Both the position numbers and the translations under genes were made by a program. This document shows, piece after piece, positions 22,642 through 33,860 of a stretch of 64,000 nucleotides of DNA. This DNA comes from Cynocephalus volans. Taxonomy: Eukaryota > Chordata > Mammalia > Dermoptera > Cynocephalidae. The notes under the pieces were generated by a model, which was given only the letters and a program-made list of their open reading frames with translations, was not told where the DNA came from and ran no database searches. The stretch lies in the NCBI RefSeq assembly GCF_027409185.1, contig NC_084460.1, forward strand, positions 63,438,501-63,502,500. Reading direction: 5' to 3'. How positions within the stretch are numbered: position 1 is the first letter of the stretch; each line of letters opens with the position of its first letter.

Positions 22642-23052
22642 ATATATATTATGGATTGAATTGTGTCCTCCCAAAGTTAAATATGCTGGAGGCTTGGTCC
22701 TCACCGTCACAGTGTTAAGAGGGTGGGAAATCCTATTATGGTAATTGAAAGATGGGCCCTTGTAGAGGTGATTAGACTGTAAGTACCATGCCTTATTAAA
22801 TGGATTAATAAGTTGATGGTTTAATGGTGGTCATGGGTGTGGTTCTGAGGGCTTTGAAAGGAGAGCGCATGAGGAGCTCTCTCTCTCTCCTTTGTCATTC
22901 TGCCATGTGATACCCCTGCATCACCAAGGATCTTACCAGATATGTTCCCGGACTTCAGACTTCCCAGCCTCCGAAACCATAAGCAATAAATTTCATTTTC
23001 TTTTAAATTACCCAGTTCCAGATATTTATAATAAGCCACAGAAATGCACAAA
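22642..23052 (+). mobile_element. MaLR LTR (plus)
   Basis: TATGGATTGAATTGTGTCCT at the start, GACTTCCCAGCCTCCGAAAC and TTACCCAGTTCCAGATATTT near the end: MLT1/MST-type LTR. Confidence 0.85.
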
Positions 23053-23611
23053 TACAATATGGAATCAACCTAAGTAAATGTCAACGGATAAATGGATTTT
23101 TTTTAAAAAAAGAAATGCTGTCATTTTCAAAAACATGGATTTATCTGGAAGACATTACACTAAGTGAAATAAGCCAGACACAGAAAGATAAATACTATTT
23201 GATGCCACTTATGAATAATGTAAAACAGTCAAACTCATAGAAGCAAAGAGAACAGTGCTTGCCAGGGGCTGGGGGGAGAGGAAATGTGGAGATGTTGGTC
23301 AAAGGGTATAAATTTTCAGTTACATATATAAGTCCTAGAAACCTACTGTACAGTCCTATAGCACAGTCCTATAGCACAGTCCTATAGTTTACAATGCTGT
23401 ATACTTAAAAATTTGCTCAGGGTAGATTTTATATGAAGTGTTCTTATCACAAAATAATAATAATGATAATAGGGAGGGAGAACTTTTGGAAGTGATGATG
23501 TTTATAGCATATACTGTAGTGATGGTTTCAGGGGCATATACTTATTTTAATCTCATCAAGTTATACACATTAATACGTACAGCTTTTAATACATTAAAAA
23601 AAAAAAAAAAG

Positions 23612-25240
23612 TTAAACCAGCAGCTTTATAGTGTCCTGCTCTGTGGTGTGTCATAACTTATGTAACTGTAGCCCTGTGGATGGACATCTAGGCTGTTTCC
23701 CTTCTTTTGCTGCTACAAAGGTCAGTACAGTGCAGCTGTTGGAATGTGCATGGTGGGCATTCCTAGAAGTCTTGTCTACTAAATCCAAGTGTAGATGTAT
23801 AATAAGATTTTTAGGGCTGTTATGAAATTCCCCTCTAAAGGTCTGTACCTATTACAAGCTCAATATCCCAAACTTATAGCAACTATATTCAAACTTTTCC
23901 ATCTTTACCAATCTGATAGATAAAAATGGTCTCATGGTATAAACTTTCTGGTAGTATCAAGAGGGTTAGACAGGTGATCTTGGATCAGAAATTGCACTTC
24001 TAGGAATGTACCTAGGAAAGAATACAGGGTGGTGGGCAAGGTGTTCGCCACAGCTACTTCAGTGGGATACAGACTTTTGCCTAAAATGCACTTCATGTTG
24101 TGCTTCAATTTTTACTTTTTTGGGGGGTATAAGTGACAAGTGAATAACACATTCTCACGCCTAAAACGTTCAACTACACTGATGTGGAATAAACTTCATC
24201 ATCCCCTGGCCCTGTCAATAGCTTTCAACCACTGTTAACAGGTAGGCATGTCTCCAACTAGAACTTCTTATTTAAGTATTTTTAATAATTTAAAACAAAG
24301 ACATGAGAGCTGCTTTAATAACAAGTGAAAGCATTTTTAATTATTCCCCTTTTAATTCCTTATTTTGATAAACTTAAAATATACATAAAAGCAGGAAGAA
24401 TTCTGTAACAAGCCCCCAGTACGCACTGCCTAAATATGACAATTAGTATTTTGTTTCAGCTACTTTCCCTCCTCTGCTGAAGCATTTTCAAGCAAGTGCA
24501 GGCTGATATTTCACCCCCAAAAATACTTCAGCATGTTTCTCTAAAAATTAAGAACATTTTCTAAAGTAATCTGAATAAAGCCATAATGTCACCCAACAAG
24601 ATTAACAGTCCTTCCTTAAAAACTTCAGCAATTTTTTACAGCAGTCTCCCCTTACCTGTGAGGGATACATTCCCAGACCCCCAGTGTATGCATGAAACCG
24701 TAGATAGTACTGAAGCCTATATATACTGTTTTTTCATATACATACATACCTATAATAAAGTTTAATTTACAAAGTAGACACAGTAAGAGATTAATAATAA
24801 AAAAATGGAACAATTATGATATACTGTAATAAAACTTATGTGCATATGGTTCTCTCTCTCAAAATATCTTATTATACTATACTCACCCTTTTTCTTCCTG
24901 TGATCTGTCAACCTGATAACCAAGATGACCAACTGGCAGGTATCAAATGCATACAGATAAGCTGGACAAGGGGATGATTCACATCCTGGGCAGGACAGTG
25001 TGGGATTTCATCACTCTACTCACAATGGCCTGCAATTTAAAGCTTATGAATTGTTTATTTCTGGAATTTTCCATTTAATATTTTCAAACCATGCTTGACC
25101 ATGGGTAACTGAAACAACAGATGAGGGAGACTACTCTATTTTGAAATAATTTCAAGTCTGTATCAAGGTTGCAAAAATAGGACACAGATCTCCCATATGC
25201 TCAACACCTGGATTCTCCACTTGCTAATATTCCTGAATGC
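23612..25240. other. Gene-free stretch with old LINE and Tigger-like DNA
   Basis: About 23640-23950 has antisense old L1 words (TGGACATCTAGGCTGTTTCC, ATCTGATAGATAAAAATGGT). About 24250-24640 and 25137-25240 look like one old LINE 3' region split by a DNA element at 24645-25136. No gene is recognised. Confidence 0.5.
24645..25136. mobile_element. Tigger-like (Tc1/mariner) nonautonomous DNA transposon
   Basis: Terminal inverted repeats are visible: GCAGTCTCCCCTTACCTGTGA at the left, and the complement of GATGAGGGAGACTAC at the right. Inside are the family-typical CATTCCCAGACCCCCAGTGTA, ATGAAACCGTAGATAGTACT and CCATGGGTAACTGAAAC. The internal part resembles the common Tigger-derived short elements. 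Confidence 0.7.
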
Positions 25241-26165
25241 TGAGAAGACTCCTGAAGCCTGAGCATCAGTTGCAGAGGCCTGCAAACAAGGGCACTCCCC
25301 TCTGGGGCACATTCCTACTTATCTCCTCCCTAGTCTTCACATTTCTAAACCATACAAGTACTACCTGTTTTCTTAATAGAAAAGCCAAACAAAAGATGCA
25401 CAAATATCCCTTTAGTGTTGTACTTCAAACCTGCCTCCTAGCAAGTTGTGAGTCTTGGAGTCTGGAGATGTCAATGACATTCCAACCTGCTTCTCTCTCA
25501 ATTTAAATGACTTATCTCCTTGCCTCATTTTGCAAATTCCCCTGTGCAGACATCCAGGTTAATGTGTTCCCAAGCTGTCCCAGCAGCATCCCAGCAACCA
25601 TTTCAGACCACAGGATGGTGACTCAGAAAGTAGAAGCACATTTTAAATGCTAAAAAAATCCTACAAATCACTTTCCACAAAGACTTTACCCACAGGTTCC
25701 CACCTGTGTACCAGGAGAGGCCTCATTTCAAGTGTCTCCAACATTAGATCCAGCCCACTGCATCCCTGATGGCTCAGCACATCTGATAAGCAAAGCATTT
25801 CTAACTGTCCTTCATAAAGCCCTCCACCACTGGTGAGCCATGCCGGATTATGTGAAGAAGTTGTAATTAACACCGAGAGGGTACTTTAGCGGTGAGGGTA
25901 CAGTGGAGTGCATAAATGGTATCGTAGGCATCTTGCTTATTTTCCATATGCCCTTGACTCTGAGTCTTCTGTGCTCCACTTATTAAAAAACAAAGCACCA
26001 TTAAGTGCCTGCCCTGCACTGGGGAACACTGAATGCAGCCCAAGGCAGGCACATGAGGGAGTCGAGTCAGCAGGGGGCGTCCTCGCCCTGCTTGGGATGT
26101 CTGCCTGTGTGTGCCGTGGGGAATGGCAGGAAGCCCACAACCACTGGAGGTGAGTTATGGGGACA

Positions 26166-27386
26166 GGCAGTGGGTCGAATGGTGTCCCACTACCCCCACC
26201 CCACTGCCCAAAGATATGTCCACATCCTAAACTCTAGAGCTGTGAGTGTGACCTTATTTGAAAAAAGAGCCCTTGCAGATCTAATTAAATTCATAATCTT
26301 GAGCACCAAGCCTATTCAGTGGCGAAGGGACTGCCTCTTCAGCAAATGGTGCTGGGATAACTGGATATCCATATGCAGGAGAATGAAACTAGATCCATAC
26401 CTCTCGCCGTATACTAAAATCAACTCAAAATGGATTAAGGATTTAAATATACACCCTGAAACAATAAAACTTCTTAAAGAAAACATAGGGGAAACACTTC
26501 AGGAAATAGGACTGGGCACAGACTTCATGAATACGACCCCAAAAGCACGGGCAACCAAAGGAAAAATAAACAAATGGGATTATATCAAACTAAAAAGCTT
26601 CTGCACAGCAAAAGAAATAATTAAAAGAGTTAAAAGACAACCAACAGAGTGGGAGAAAATATTTGCAAAATATATATCTGACAAAGGATTAATATCCAGA
26701 ATATATAAGGAACTCAAACAACTGTACAAGAAGAAAACAAGCAACCCAATTAAAAAATGGGCAAAAGAGCTAAGTAGGCATTTCTCTAAGGAAGATATAC
26801 AAATGGCTAACAGACACATGAAAAAGTGCTCAACATCACTCAGCATCCGGGAAATGCAAATCAAAACCACATTGAGATACCATCTAACCCCAGTTAGGAT
26901 GGCTAAAATCCAAAAGACTATGAACGATAAATTCTGGCGAGGCTGCGGAGAAAAAGGAACTCTCATACATTGTGGGTGGGACTGCAAAATGGTGCAGCCT
27001 CTATGGAAAATGGTATGGAGGTTCCTCAAACAATTGCAGATAGATCTACCATACGACCCAGCTATGCCACTGTTGGGAATATACCCAGAGGAATGGAAAT
27101 CATCAAGTCGAAGGTATACCTGTTTCCCAATGTTTATCGCAGCACTCTTTACAATAGCCAAGAGTTGGAACCAGCCCAAATGCCCATCATCAGATGAGTG
27201 GATACGGAAAATGTGGTACATCTACACAATGGAATACTACTCAGCTATAAAAACGAATGAAATACTGCCATTTGCAACAACATGGATGGACCTTGAGAGA
27301 ATTATATTAAGTGAAACAAGTCAGGCACAGAAAGAGAAATACCACATGTTCTCACTTATCGGTGGGAGCTAAAAATTAATATATAA

Positions 27387-27432
<46 letters not shown>

Positions 27433-28015
27433 CGGGGGGGGGGGGAAGAAGATATAACAACTACAATTATTTGAAGTTGATACGACAAGCAAACAGAAAG
27501 GACATTGTTGGGTGGGAGGGGGGGAGGGAAAAGGGAGGGAGGTTTTGGTGATGGGGAGCAATAATCAGCCATAATGTATATCGACAAAATAAAATTAAAA
27601 AAAAATAAAAATAAAAATAAAAATAAAAATAAAAATAAAAAAATAAAAATAAATAAATTCATAATCTTGAAATGAAGAGATCGTCCTAGATTATCCCATG
27701 GGCTCTAAATCCAAAGATAAGGGTCCTTACAAGAGACACAGGGAAGAGATATGACAGAAAGAAGAGGGAGCATGCAAAGACACAGGTAGAGACTGAAGTG
27801 ATGCAGCTCCAGATGAGGAACACCAAGGGCTGCAGGCAGCCACCAGAAGCTAGACAGAGACAAGTGATGGATTCCCACCCCACAGCCCCCTTGGAGCCTT
27901 CGGGGGGGGGGGGGGGACACCTCAATCCTGGGCTATGGCCTCCAGAACTGTGAGAATAAATTTGTTTAAGCCACCCAGACTGTGGTAATTCGTTACGGCA
28001 GGCATAGGAAACAAA
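26166..28015 (+). mobile_element. MaLR LTR split by a young L1
   Basis: The left half, 26166-26302 (GTGGGTCGAATGGTGTCCCA, GAGTGTGACCTTATTTGAAA), and the right half, 27655-28015 (GGGCTCTAAATCCAAAG, CCTCCAGAACTGTGAGAATA, AAGCCACCCAGACTGTGGTA), form one MLT1-type LTR. The L1 at 26303-27654 sits between them. A run of about 16 G at 27901-27916 may be a sequencing or assembly weak point. Confidence 0.85.
26303..27654 (+). mobile_element. Young 5'-truncated L1 with 16-bp target duplication
   Basis: Flanked by the direct repeat AAATTCATAATCTTGA at 26287-26302 and 27655-27670. The insert starts inside ORF2 and stays open to the ORF2 stop at 27370-27372, about 356 codons of the C-terminal region. The frame begins upstream in host sequence, so the apparent 455-codon frame from 26005 is not one gene. 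The C-terminal cysteine-rich segment (C..............C.....C-like, around 26945-26990) is visible. Then come a short 3' UTR with a (CA)n tract (27391-27429), a G run, and the terminal CGACAAAATAAAATTAAAAA followed by an (AAAAT)n tail. The open frame and clear duplication mark it as a recent insertion. Confidence 0.93.
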
Positions 28016-28019
28016 AACA

Positions 28020-29130
28020 GAACATTACACTATTCTAGTTTCATATGTGTTTTGAAATTCCTATAATTCACAAAAAAACCTTAATAGCACATTCTTCACG
28101 GGTGGAGTGAGGCAGTGGCAAGGTGGGAGAGGCCCAGGAAGGCCCCACAGGAGGAACTGGATTCACGTGAGTGGGGCTAGACATTGCGCAGAGGTCCCCG
28201 GAGGCTCTCTCCCCAGACCTGAATGCCGTGCCCTGATGTGTTCCCTGCTCCCCCAAGTCCCCTCTCCCACTGGGCAGCTCCTGTTCCTGGAACCTCGATG
28301 AGCAGTGTCCACCTCAGGACCTTTACAAAGGACATCCAGGTGGCCCCTGCCACATCACACCATCTTTCAGTTCTCAGGACACCCATGCGAAGGCCCCTCT
28401 TTGTCCCTGCCTGCTGCCTGACTTGTTTCTTCACAGACCATTCCCTTAACCTGGCATGATGAATTTATTTCTGTCATCACACTCCTCTCTGTAAACCTGA
28501 GAGCACTGTGCAGTGTCTAGATACTCATACCTGCTCTGTATGGATCCAAGTCCTTCGTGTTCACACAGAGAACGTGGGCAGAGAGAGGGGATAAGTGTGG
28601 AGAAACAGGGGGAGACCCCAGTCTCCCTGGACCGCAATGGCCCTTCCTGTGTGACCCTGGGTAACCCCTGTGCCATGGTAGAGCCAGAGGTAGGCACAAG
28701 GCGGTCCTTCGACATCAGTGGTCCCCAGTGAGCAGGGGGAAGGTGCACTCCATTGCCCAGGGTAGAGGAGGGATCTTGCTGAACAGTGAGTGGTGCCTGT
28801 TCCCTCTACGTCAGTCCACCAGTGGCTCAAACTCAGAGTAAACTCAGCGTGCTGCCAGTGACATGACCTGGCCCTACTGCCCAAGTCTGCCGTCCAATGA
28901 GTACTCCATGGTCTCTGACTCCCGAGGGGACATCAGCACCAAATGTCCAAGGGGTGAGCCTGGAGGGTTCCAGACAAGACTACATTAATCCCCACATCAA
29001 CACCGGGCCCAAGTATGTCCCACAGCCATCAGGACCGCTGACCAAAGACACCCCATGTGATTCATCCTTCAGGCACAGCCCAATAGCAAGCCTGTCTGGA
29101 CCACTTAGAGGCAGGAGGGGCAACATGATA
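28020..29130. other. Intergenic region between repeats and the IMP4 3' end
   Basis: Moderately GC-rich unique sequence without a recognised repeat or exon. Short open frames occur on both strands (up to about 110 codons), but none has the composition or homology of a gene I know. Confidence 0.4.
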
Positions 29131-29136
29131 CAGAGA

Positions 29137-29142
29137 TTTATT
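29137..29142 (-). terminator. IMP4 polyadenylation signal
   Basis: AATAAA on the minus strand, 107 bases after the IMP4 stop codon. It is the first such hexamer downstream and fits a short 3' UTR. Confidence 0.75.
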
Positions 29143-29248
29143 AGCATTCCTCCCCCACTCACAGTCCCACACCTGAGCTTGATGGGCCTGTCTGTGACAA
29201 GCCCCACCTTCCCAGGTTCCAAGTCCATGTCCTGACTGGTGAGCAGGC

Positions 29249-32200
29249 TTACTCAGCACTCAGGAAGACCCTCTTGTGTGCAGTATTGGTATAGGGGTGC
29301 CAACGCCACTCCACATCCGCGGTGGCCTCCTGCTCCAGAGTGCCCAGGCGAATCATGTATACTACAGGGAAGGAGAGTGAGATGTTATCACCTGCAGAGC
29401 CAGCCTCCCCTCCCTTCCTCTCCCCTCCCCGAAACATGGGATAAAGCCCCAAACTCACACTTCAGCTCAAAGCGAGGCCCGACCTCAGTCAGCTCTACGT
29501 TGCGGTGGTCTGTCTTCTTGTACACGTGGTGCCTGGGGAGAGGGAGCCGGGACAGGGGTGTGGGTTGGAAGCAGCAGTGGGTCAGCAACAAGCAGCATGA
29601 GGGCCACCATCCCAAGGCCACATGGACCCACCGGAACGAGATGTAGTCATCCTGGTTTGCAAAGGTGATAATCCGGTGGCTGTCATCTTTGGGCACAGGG
29701 AACAGGTAACGGAGGATGTCAGAGACCTGGGGCACAAAGGAGCTTGGCAAATGCCTGGCCTGGCCCCCAGCCCCCACCCCAGGGCCCCAGACTCACCCGC
29801 TTGCCCAGGCGGGAGGAGAAGCCATGTGTGATGAGGTGGGGCTTGGCCTCTGACATGGTGCCGAGGTTGGGGATGTCGTGCCGCATAACCACGTTGCACA
29901 GTGTGAAGTAAGCAGTGGGCCCAAAGGGCAGGTGGCTGACAATAAGCCCCACTGGTGGGGCCAGGCAGGCTGTCAGACTCCATCTGCCCCAAGATCTCCC
30001 CGCTCATCCCCTCTCCCTCCCTCCATCCTCACCAGGTGTGCCTCGATGCTCGTGCACCACGAGCAGGTCAGTGACCCCGTTGGCTTTGCAGGCTCGCACC
30101 AGTGCCCCCACCTCATGCCGGCCTCGGTTCATGCGCTGAGCTCCTGGGAACACCAGTTTCAGCTCCTGCGTGTGGACCCGTGTCTGGTCAGGACAGGGCC
30201 CACTTGTCCTGGGTTTCCCCCACTCATTCCTAACCCTCTAGTACCTTTGCAAACATCTTGAGGCGAGAACTGGGGTCTCGGGAGGTAGTGATCATGACCT
30301 TGGGATCCTCCACCCCTGCCCATCGATACTCGTCATCCACATGGCTGGTCACACCTGTCAGAGGCATGAGAGACAAGAATGCAATATTGTTGTGGGAGTG
30401 AAATGCTAACTGGGGGGCAGCTGATTCTATCCAGATGGCACTGTCTGATGAAGCCTACAATGATGGGAATACCCACGCGGGGCAAGAGGGCAGCCACCAG
30501 CCACACTGTCTACCAAGCACAAGTGTGACTGAAGAATGGAATCTTTCATTTCGTTTAACTGTAGTTCACTTAAGCTGTATTAGTGACATGGGGCTAGTGG
30601 CTTCTGTGTTAGCACAAGTCCAGATTATGCTAAGGCCAAAGGTGACAGACTCCTTTTCCTCGTGACCAGTATTGAGTAAGTGGGGTGCTACTGTGTGTGC
30701 CATATAAATGGAACAGGGAGCGGGCCGAGCCCGTGGCGCACTCCGGAGAGTGCTGCGCTGGAAGCGCGGCGACGCTCCTGCCGCGGGTTCGGATCCTATA
30801 TAGGAATGGCCGGTGCACTCACTGGCTGAGTGCCCGTCATGAAAAAGACAAAAAAAAAAAAAAAAAGGAACAGGGAGCACTCAGAGAGAGCCCCTGAGGT
30901 ACCGTCTGTGCAGACACAACAGCACTTGAGGGTCTGTTCCAGGAGCAGCTGCTGTGGACAGTTTCCTCAGGCGGGAAAGTGCCAAACAGTCTGAGGAAGG
31001 ATACGGAGGCCAGTGGACTCAAGTGCAGGGAGGACTTGGCTGACAGTACTGAGGGTGGAGGAGGGGTGGCCACAGAGCACACAGTCACCTTCACCGCCGG
31101 CGTCATCGAACTCCAGGGACCCCTGTAAGGCCAGAGCCTCTCGGCGTAACTCGGTGGGAATAAGGCGGTTTTCTGCAGAGAGAAGACAGACGGGCTGAGT
31201 GAGACACAAGCATGGAGCCCTCAGTTTATAAAACACTCTGTTGTTTACAAGCCTGTATAAGCTTAAAGGAAAAATACCTTTCTCCTTTCTGAACAGAGGT
31301 GAAACAAGGGAGAAAGACAGGTGAAAAAACAACTTTTTTTTGGTCTACATTCCAACCTGTGAACAGTGGTTACTGGAGACCTCATTTTCTACAGTTCTTG
31401 AATTCTTGAATCTCATGATGAGAGCTTTCTAAAATATTTTATCACAAGTACATAATGCTTATATAGCCAAACAAATATTTTAAAACTTACTTTCAAAGAA
31501 ACATAGACTGCTCCTTATGTATGAAGGTAAATCAGAGACCCTGAAACAGTCAGACAGCAAAACTGCTAGTCATGATGCACAGAATGCTTCAAGGCCCATG
31601 GCCTCAGCTAGCTCAGAGGTTCCTCTGTCAACAAAGCTGGGCTGGGCACAGGGGCTGCACTGTGGCCATGCCCACAACGTGAGCATACCCTTGGACCGAG
31701 CCCTGCTCTCCAGCACGCCCTGGAGGAACTCTTGCACACGGAAGAGCATGTTCACAGCGGCAGCGCTGTCCCTAACTACCCCAAACTGAAAATACAAGTT
31801 CACTGCCACCCACGGGAAAATGGATGAAGACTGTGGAATTTTCACTTGCAGTGGCCTCCCACTACACTTGAAGTATCTACAAACAATTCTGAATGGAAAA
31901 GTAAAAGTGCAAAGGAACACATAAAACCTAATTCCACCTTTAAAACTAAAACTTGACTAATATGATTACTGGACACAAATTAATGTAAAATAAACACAAA
32001 GTACAGCAAAAAAATGGTTTATTTCTAAGCAATATTCAATATGGTGGTTATCAAAGTTGGGGAAAATATTCCTGAATTTCAATGTATTGATCATTTTTCA
32101 TTTAAGTAGATGGGTCACAGGTGTTTAACATTACGCTTCTTAACTTAAACATACCTATCCGCACCATACACACTGATAGGCCTAACACCTAGGAACATCA

Positions 32201-32897
32201 AGGCGAATTTAAGATAATCAGAAATACTAGCGGTGATATACCATCAGATGAGAAACACAAAGCTCCACTAACACAAGAACCAACAAAATAGGGATAAATA
32301 TGGCATTTCCAATCAGGCATGTGTGACACAGACTCTTCCTTAATGTGGCAAATGAAAATGAGGAAAAAACGGGGAATAGCTGTAGAAGCACGTAAAAATT
32401 TTGAAATGGGGGAAAACCTGGACACATTGTAAAGTTAACAAGCAAGCGGTAAAACCGGGATACTGCAGCATAAATGACAAGTAATCAATACCATCGTAGG
32501 ACTAGGCAACAGAACCCAGGAGGCAAGGAAAACGGCCAGCAAATACTTGAAAAGATGCTCAGCCACATTAACACAAACAAATACTGATTAAACGTGTTTT
32601 ATGCCGTCGGATTTTAAAATGCAGTGCACGGTGGTTGCAATGACTCGCCCTGCCCGCCGGGGCTGGGCGGCCGTACCTTCGAGCGCGCGCCGGACCTTCT
32701 CCTTCTTCTCCTGGGCGGATCGCCGCGCCTCCTCGCGGGCCTTGCGGTAGAGGTACTCGCGGCGCAGGCGGGCCTCGCGGCGCAGCTGGGGAACAATGGG
32801 CCCAGTCACCACCCGCTCCGGAACCACAAGGACGACATCCCCAGCTCCCCGCGAACCCCCACCCGCAAAACAAGAGCGCAGACAATCCTCCTACCAT
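29249..32897 (-). CDS. IMP4: IMP4, U3 small nucleolar ribonucleoprotein component (nine coding exons, complete)
   Basis: Exons (minus): 32897-32895 (ATG only), 32785-32677, 31172-31089, 30354-30245, 30165-30033, 29951-29797, 29726-29632, 29532-29459 and 29361-29249. They total 876 bases, i.e. 291 codons plus TAA, the length I recall for human IMP4. All junctions are GT-AG and phases agree. The N-terminus is basic (RREARLRREYLYRKAREEA). The Brix domain follows from about residue 80 to 265, with VMITTSRDPSSRLKMFAK, MNRGRHEVGALVRACKANG, GLIVSHLPFGPTAYF and the C-terminal DDYISFRHHVYKK. In this family the protein binds U3 snoRNA with IMP3 and MPP10 in the nucleolus for early cleavages of 18S pre-rRNA. 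It is transcribed divergently from CCDC115. Exon 8 uses the GTGAGT donor after AAGT, which restores KLY. A SINE lies in intron 3. No disabling change seen. Confidence 0.97.
30722..30866 (+). mobile_element. GC-rich tRNA-related SINE in IMP4 intron 3, with target duplication
   Basis: Starts CGGGCCGAGCCCGTGGCGCA, then CTGCCGCGGGTTCGGATCCT (B-box-like), TATATAGGAATGGCCGG, GCACTCACTGGCTGAGTGCC and a poly(A) tail. The word GGAACAGGGAG flanks both ends (30710-30720 and just after 30865), giving an intact target duplication. It is antisense to IMP4. Confidence 0.92.
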
Positions 32898-33860
32898 CCT
32901 GGTCGCCGTTTCCACGTGAGTCTAGGAGAATCTATGTGCACCGCCTGCGCGACGCAGCCCTCGCTTCCGCCCTCGACAAAGAAGATCGCTAGAGGCTTTA
33001 CTAGTGTCTGCTGCTGTAGACCATGCCCAAAGTTAAGATGGCGAACAGCTGGGGGCCAACCCGGCGGCGCGTGCTCCGTTGGAGCAACCAATAGATCGGA
33101 GTCAGGATGCTGTCACGTGGCTTGCTACAGCCGTTAATAAAGATGTCCGCCCACAGCTTCACCACCGCCCACCACCGTGCAGGATGCCCGATTTTAAGAT
33201 GAGGAGCCGCTAAAACCGTCATAATTGGCGGTTCGAACCAGTCCACCAACTACAAGAGCGATACAAGGGCTGACCGAGAGGTTGCCTACCCGCGCTTTCT
33301 GCAACTCCTCCCTTAATCAAAATGTTTCCCGTACAGCTTCGCCCTCTTTCATCGCCAGAACGGTAGCCCGACTTTTAAAATGCGGCCGCTTCGGAAGCGA
33401 CTGGGAACCGTCACCGACAGTCTGGTGGGCTGATGCACTTGGGGCGCTAATTGGAGAAACCCCATAATCAAACCCTCCGTCCTGTTTTCCTGAGGGCAAC
33501 TGCGCTTAAAGGAGGTGGGCGTCGGAGCGCACGGCTGGGAACGCCCCCTTGAGGGCGGGTCACGTGCGCCGATTGGCTGTTGTGCTGGCGCGGAGGACCT
33601 CGGCAACCTGGAAGGAGGTGGCTCCAGAACCCGGCCTCAGCCTACCTGTGACCCGAGTGTGACCAGACCATGGCGGCCGCGGAACTGCGGGCGGAGCTGG
33701 ACTCGCTGCTTCTGCAGCTGCTCGGGGACCTGGAGGAGCTGGAGGCGAAGCGGGCGGCGCTGAACGCCCGGGTGGAGGAGGTGGGCTTCTGGGGCGGGCG
33801 GGCGGGAGGGCCCACGGACGTGAACTCAGTCTCACTGCTCTGCTCTCTCTCTCCAGGGCT
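32640..33860. promoter_or_regulatory. Bidirectional CpG-rich promoter of IMP4 and CCDC115
   Basis: The two start codons, 32897 (IMP4, minus) and 33670 (CCDC115, plus), are 773 bases apart, facing away from each other. The interval and both first exons are GC- and CpG-rich, with no TATA box near either start. YY1-like AAGATGGCG is at 33035-33043, with weaker relatives at about 33196 and 33377. Two CACGTG E-boxes lie in the interval (33114-33119 region as TCACGTGG, and 33560-33566 as TCACGTGC). CCAAT-type words lie at about 33088 and 33572 (GATTGG). Confidence 0.8.

Larger units (their letters stand above)
22120..23610 (+). mobile_element. L1 3' region interrupted by a SINE and a MaLR LTR
   Basis: L1 ORF2 3' text (TCCAAAGACATATATATGGC, AACAAGAATGCGGAGAAAAG, CACTTCTGGGAAATGAAATC) runs from 22120. 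A SINE interrupts it at 22291-22392 and a MaLR LTR at 22642-23052. It resumes at about 23060 (TCATTTTCAAAAACATGGAT, ACTAAGTGAAATAAGCCAGA) and ends in a poly(A) tract at 23597-23611. Confidence 0.85.

Noticed and set aside
26005-27372. 455-codon open frame as a single gene
   Set aside because: The first about 100 codons are host LTR and unique DNA that happen to be in frame. The rest is the C-terminal part of L1 ORF2 within an insertion bounded by a 16-base duplication.
33230-33239. Perfect B-box-like GGTTCGAACC in the shared promoter, suggesting a tRNA relic
   Set aside because: No A box at the right distance and no acceptor stem. The word is a palindrome and easily arises by chance in CpG-rich DNA.
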